Below are positions 61,498 through 64,000 of a DNA stretch of 64,000 bases, piece by piece. Both the position numbers and the translations under genes were made by a program. This DNA is from RGIG4576 sp964536025 (lineage in GTDB: Bacteria > Bacteroidota > Bacteroidia > Bacteroidales > Muribaculaceae), in the NCBI GenBank assembly GCA_964536025.1, contig CAZHXA010000007.1:8172-72171 (forward strand), read 5' to 3'. How positions within the stretch are numbered: the first letter of the stretch is position 1; each line of letters begins with the position of its first letter. The notes under the pieces were generated by a model. It had not been told where the DNA came from. It did not search any database and saw only the letters and a program-made list of their open reading frames with translations.

Positions 61498-61812
61498 ATG
61501 GCTTATACATTTAATGATGAAAATGCAAAAGCAGAAATAGAATCAGGAAAACCTGTAGTAATTGATTTCTGGGCTGAATGGTGTGGACCTTGTAAAAGAA
61601 TTTCACCAATTATTGATGAGTTAGCAAACGAATATGATGGTAAAGTTTTGATAGGTAAATATAATGTAGATGATTGTTCTGATATAAGTACTGATTATAG
61701 TATTCGTAATATACCTACAATTCTATTCTTTAAAGATGGAGAACTTAAAGAACGTTCTGTTGGCTCTATTAAAAAAGAGGAACTTGAAGCTAAAATTAAA
61801 GCTTTACTATAA
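61498..61812 (+). CDS. trxA: Thioredoxin (copy 2)
   Basis: A 104-residue cytosolic thioredoxin with active site FWAEWCGPCKRI (Cys30, Cys33), KYNVDD near 61 and cis-proline segment NIPTILFF near 77-84. It is the canonical TrxA form (WAEWCGPCK) and lies directly after dnaE, an order common in Bacteroidota. It is more conventional than the copy at 39916-40212 and has no unusual leader. A hairpin terminator follows. Confidence 0.95.
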   Translation: MAYTFNDENAKAEIESGKPVVIDFWAEWCGPCKRISPIIDELANEYDGKVLIGKYNVDDCSDISTDYSIRNIPTILFFKDGELKERSVGSIKKEELEAKIKALL

Positions 61813-61816
61813 CTTA

Positions 61817-61870
61817 AATACAGGTAATGGCGATAAGTTCTTGAATTAGCGTCATTACCTGTATTTAATA
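61817..61870 (+). terminator. Terminator of dnaE-trxA
   Basis: A 14-bp perfect outer stem (61817-61830 with 61853-61866) with a 22-base loop. The downstream tract is T/A mixed rather than a clean T-run. Confidence 0.65.
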
Positions 61871-61932
61871 TATTATTACAACCTTAATTAAACAGGAGAA
61901 AGATATAACACATTTAATGATTTAATAAAGCG

Positions 61933-62844
61933 ATGAAACCGACATTGTTATTATTGGCTGCCGGTATGGGAAGCCGTTATGGAGGATTAAAGCAATTGGA
62001 TGGGGTAGGTCCAAATGGTGAAACTATTATGGATTATTCTATTTATGATGCTATACAAGCAGGTTTTGGGAAAGCCGTTTTTGTAATAAGAAAAGATTTT
62101 GAAGAAGAATTCCGTGCAAAAATTTTGTCAAAGTATGAAAATAAAATAAAAACTGAACTTGTTTTCCAATCCTTGGATGCTTTACCTGAAGGATTTAAAT
62201 GTCCTGAGGATAGGGTAAAACCATGGGGTACTAATCATGCGGTTATGATGGGAGCAGGAGTTATAAACGAACCTTTCTGCGTTATAAATTGTGATGACTT
62301 TTATAATCGTGATTCTTTTAAAGTAATTGGAAAGTATTTGTCCGAATTAGAAGAAACATCAAAAGGGGAGTATGCAATGGTTGGTTTTCGTGTTTGTAAC
62401 ACACTTTCTGAAAATGGAACCGTAGCACGTGGTGTGTGTGATAGAAATGAAGATGGTTTTTTAACGAATGTTATTGAAAGAACAGCGATAAAACGTCACA
62501 ACAATAAAGTTTGTTATAAGGATTGTGGCGAAAATTGGGTTGAATTGGACGAATTCTGTCCGGTGTCAATGAATATGTGGGGATTTACGCCTGATTATTT
62601 TAATTATAGTAATAATTTTTTTAGTGAGTTCTTAAGTAATCCCGAGAACTTAAATAATTTAAAAAGTGAATTTTATATACCTACAATGGTAGACCATCTT
62701 ATTCACAATAAAAAAGCAACTGTTAAAGTGCTTGATACCTCTGCAAAATGGTTTGGCGTAACTTATGCGGAAGATAGACCGACTGTTGTCGAACGTATAA
62801 AATCTTTAATTGCGGCTGGGGAATATCCTGAAAAGTTATTTTGA
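61933..62844 (+). CDS. Sugar-phosphate nucleotidyltransferase family protein
   Basis: A 303-residue nucleotidyltransferase with the NTP-binding start LLAAGMGSRYGGLKQLDGVG (7-26) and the metal/sugar motif VINCDDFYNR near 117-126 (D-D equivalent of DxD). KPWGTNHAVMMGAG near 96-109 is another conserved part. Such proteins make NDP-sugars or act on choline/sugar phosphates; the substrate is not clear. No partner kinase is adjacent. It probably has its own transcription unit after the trxA terminator, and ends at a good terminator. Confidence 0.85.
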   Translation: MKPTLLLLAAGMGSRYGGLKQLDGVGPNGETIMDYSIYDAIQAGFGKAVFVIRKDFEEEFRAKILSKYENKIKTELVFQSLDALPEGFKCPEDRVKPWGTNHAVMMGAGVINEPFCVINCDDFYNRDSFKVIGKYLSELEETSKGEYAMVGFRVCNTLSENGTVARGVCDRNEDGFLTNVIERTAIKRHNNKVCYKDCGENWVELDEFCPVSMNMWGFTPDYFNYSNNFFSEFLSNPENLNNLKSEFYIPTMVDHLIHNKKATVKVLDTSAKWFGVTYAEDRPTVVERIKSLIAAGEYPEKLF

Positions 62845-62875
62845 TTTGTATATAAGTATATTTGAACTTTTATTT

Positions 62876-62912
62876 AGAGGCTGTTTTCGTTTGAAGACAG
62901 CCTCTGTTTTTC
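62876..62912 (+). terminator. Terminator of the nucleotidyltransferase gene
   Basis: A 9-bp perfect stem (62876-62884 with 62897-62905) plus weak inner pairing, followed by a T-run. Its arms resemble the hairpin after the recombinase gene. Confidence 0.8.
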
Positions 62913-62917
62913 TTCGT

Positions 62918-62934
62918 TAATTTTGTTGTACAAC
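62918..62934 (+). promoter_or_regulatory. Promoter -7 element and operator-like palindrome for the recombinase gene
   Basis: Exact TAATTTTG at 62918-62925, whose last G begins the perfect 10-base palindrome GTTGTACAAC (62925-62934). The palindrome would cover the transcription start, a classic repressor position. Confidence 0.45.
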
Positions 62935-62958
62935 CTCTTTTTATAACCTTTAAAAATA

Positions 62959-63894
62959 ATGATTATGACAGAAAAAACGTTTAAAGAAATTTCTATTGAT
63001 TGGATGACTATGAAAGGACAATATGTCAAGAAATCAACACTTTCGGCTTATTCACTTATTGTTGAAAATCATTTGTTGCCGGTATTTGCGAATAATTCTA
63101 TTATTTTTGAAAACGATGTTCAAAATTTTGTGTTGTCAAAGATTAATTCCGGGTTAAGTGTTAAATCTATTAAGGATATACTTGTTGTGCTAAAGATGGT
63201 ATTGAAGTATGGTAATAAACGAGGATTATCAAATGAATATGATTGGGATAATATTACTTTACCTTCTTATCATAAACAGGAAGTTCAGGTTTTTAGTGTT
63301 GAAACGCAAAAAGAAATAATGTCTTACTTGAAAAATAATTTTACTTTTAGAAATTTTGGTATATATTTATGTCTGGCTGCTGGATTAAGAATAGGAGAAG
63401 TTTGTGCTTTAAAATGGAAAGATTTGGATTTGAAAACCGAGCAGATTTCGATAAATAAAACAATAAACAGAATTTATGTAACCGATGAGAAGTTGGGTAG
63501 GCATACGAAGTTGATAATAGATACGCCAAAAACGCATAACTCGATAAGAAAAATTCCAATGTCGAATGAAATAGTGAAAATGGTGAGAGGTGTTACAAAA
63601 ATAGTTAATCAAGAATATTTTGTATTATCAAATGAGTCAATTCCAATGGAACCACGAACTTATCGAAGTTACTATAATAAATTACTAAAGAAATTAAAAG
63701 TTCAAAAGCTTAAATTTCATGGTTTGCGACATAGTTTTGCAACAAGATGTATAGAGAGTAATTGCGATTATAAAACGGTAAGTGTGCTACTTGGACATTC
63801 AAGTGTAAATACGACATTAAACTTATATGTTCATCCTAATCTGGAACAAAAAAAGAAGTGTATAAGTAAAATGTTTAAAACACTAAATAAATAG
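62959..63894 (+). CDS. Tyrosine-type site-specific recombinase/integrase
   Basis: A 311-residue tyrosine recombinase. Residues about 4-95 form the SAM-like core-binding domain, and about 110-305 the catalytic domain with Arg144 (GLRIGE), Lys191 (TPKTHNS), His254 and Arg257 (HGLRHS), His280 (LLGHSS) and nucleophile Tyr290 (LNLYVH). All catalytic residues are present, so it should be active. It lacks the longer N-terminus seen in many Bacteroidota conjugative-element integrases. No excisionase, transfer gene or att repeat is visible in the remaining 106 bases. It may be the end gene of a mobile element or a DNA invertase acting on a locus to the right. Confidence 0.9.
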   Translation: MIMTEKTFKEISIDWMTMKGQYVKKSTLSAYSLIVENHLLPVFANNSIIFENDVQNFVLSKINSGLSVKSIKDILVVLKMVLKYGNKRGLSNEYDWDNITLPSYHKQEVQVFSVETQKEIMSYLKNNFTFRNFGIYLCLAAGLRIGEVCALKWKDLDLKTEQISINKTINRIYVTDEKLGRHTKLIIDTPKTHNSIRKIPMSNEIVKMVRGVTKIVNQEYFVLSNESIPMEPRTYRSYYNKLLKKLKVQKLKFHGLRHSFATRCIESNCDYKTVSVLLGHSSVNTTLNLYVHPNLEQKKKCISKMFKTLNK

Positions 63895-63906
63895 CAATTG
63901 TAAGTA

Positions 63907-63950
63907 AAAGGAAGCTGTTTTATGTAATATAATAAAAACAGCTTCTTTTC
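63907..63950 (+). terminator. Terminator of the recombinase gene
   Basis: An 11-bp perfect stem (63911-63921 with 63935-63945) extended by further A/T pairing, followed by T-rich sequence. It resembles the hairpin before the gene. Confidence 0.75.
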
Positions 63951-64000
63951 CCCTATTAGTTCAAATCACAAAAAGTGCATAAAAAATCAATAATAAGGAT

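Noticed and set aside
1..64000. CRISPR array, prophage, insertion sequence or defence island
   Set aside because: No regularly spaced repeats, transposase, phage structural genes or recognised defence genes were seen; the lone recombinase at the right edge is not enough to call an element.

Overview
The window looks like chromosomal DNA of a gut-type Bacteroidales bacterium (Bacteroidota). It is AT-rich, and the genes match that lineage: SppA of the 67K type, class III fructose-1,6-bisphosphatase, PPi-dependent phosphofructokinase, DUF4290, DUF5063, a CBM9-like protein beside dnaE, short-type ProS, a T9SS-like C-terminal domain and PorT-like barrels. More than twenty intergenic regions carry the Bacteroidota -7 element TAnnTTTG, several with a TTG/TTTG box about 20 bases upstream. 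I cannot name the genus; a Muribaculaceae-like or related family is a guess.

Layout. 1-701: 3' end of glmM, facing a small lipoprotein gene. 1350-6308: sppA, lpxK, a purine nucleoside phosphorylase, thiL and tRNA-Gly(CCC). 6337-9713 (minus): a VanX-like dipeptidase and a surface pair (a beta-helical carbohydrate-binding-like protein and a small protein with a sorting-like C-terminus). 9801-14224 (minus): META protein, ftsE, lysC, lysA and a stand-alone FtsZ C-terminal-like domain, probably one operon. 14483-22203 (plus): SGNH hydrolase, TPR protein, copper ATPase, class III FBPase. 22209-25068 (minus): acyltransferase, second SGNH hydrolase and AlbA_2 protein. 25280-27558: OmpA-type lipoprotein and a divergent secreted C1 peptidase. 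27682-33067: nadE, divergent from a membrane receptor with PAS-like modules but no output domain, followed by a glycosyltransferase. 33169-37169 (minus): PPi-PFK, a non-catalytic M16 homologue, kdsB and tRNA-Leu(UAG). 37359-41988 (plus): rsfS, ftsH, thioredoxin and an ABC-F protein. 42098-50582 (minus): an envelope pair (LysM/binding-protein fusion plus barrel), a phosphohexomutase, and yicC-gmk-nadD-DUF5063-M18 peptidase. 50684-55088 (plus): tsaB, DUF4290, rimM, two small proteins and proS. 55145-56239 (minus): an unknown secreted protein. 56482-62844 (plus): LysE-type exporter, CBM9-like protein, dnaE, thioredoxin and a nucleotidyltransferase. 62959-63894: a tyrosine recombinase near the right edge.

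Most of the window is core metabolism and envelope biology: peptidoglycan precursors (glmM, lysC/lysA, VanX-like), lipid A and KDO (lpxK, kdsB), NAD (nadD, nadE), thiamine, replication and translation. I see no CRISPR array, prophage, IS element or obvious defence island. The most unusual items are the orphan FtsZ C-terminal-like protein, the output-less receptor paired with a glycosyltransferase, nested inverted repeats ending exactly at a thioredoxin start codon, an SGNH hydrolase with an altered oxyanion residue, an M16 homologue without its zinc motif, and the hairpin-bracketed recombinase.
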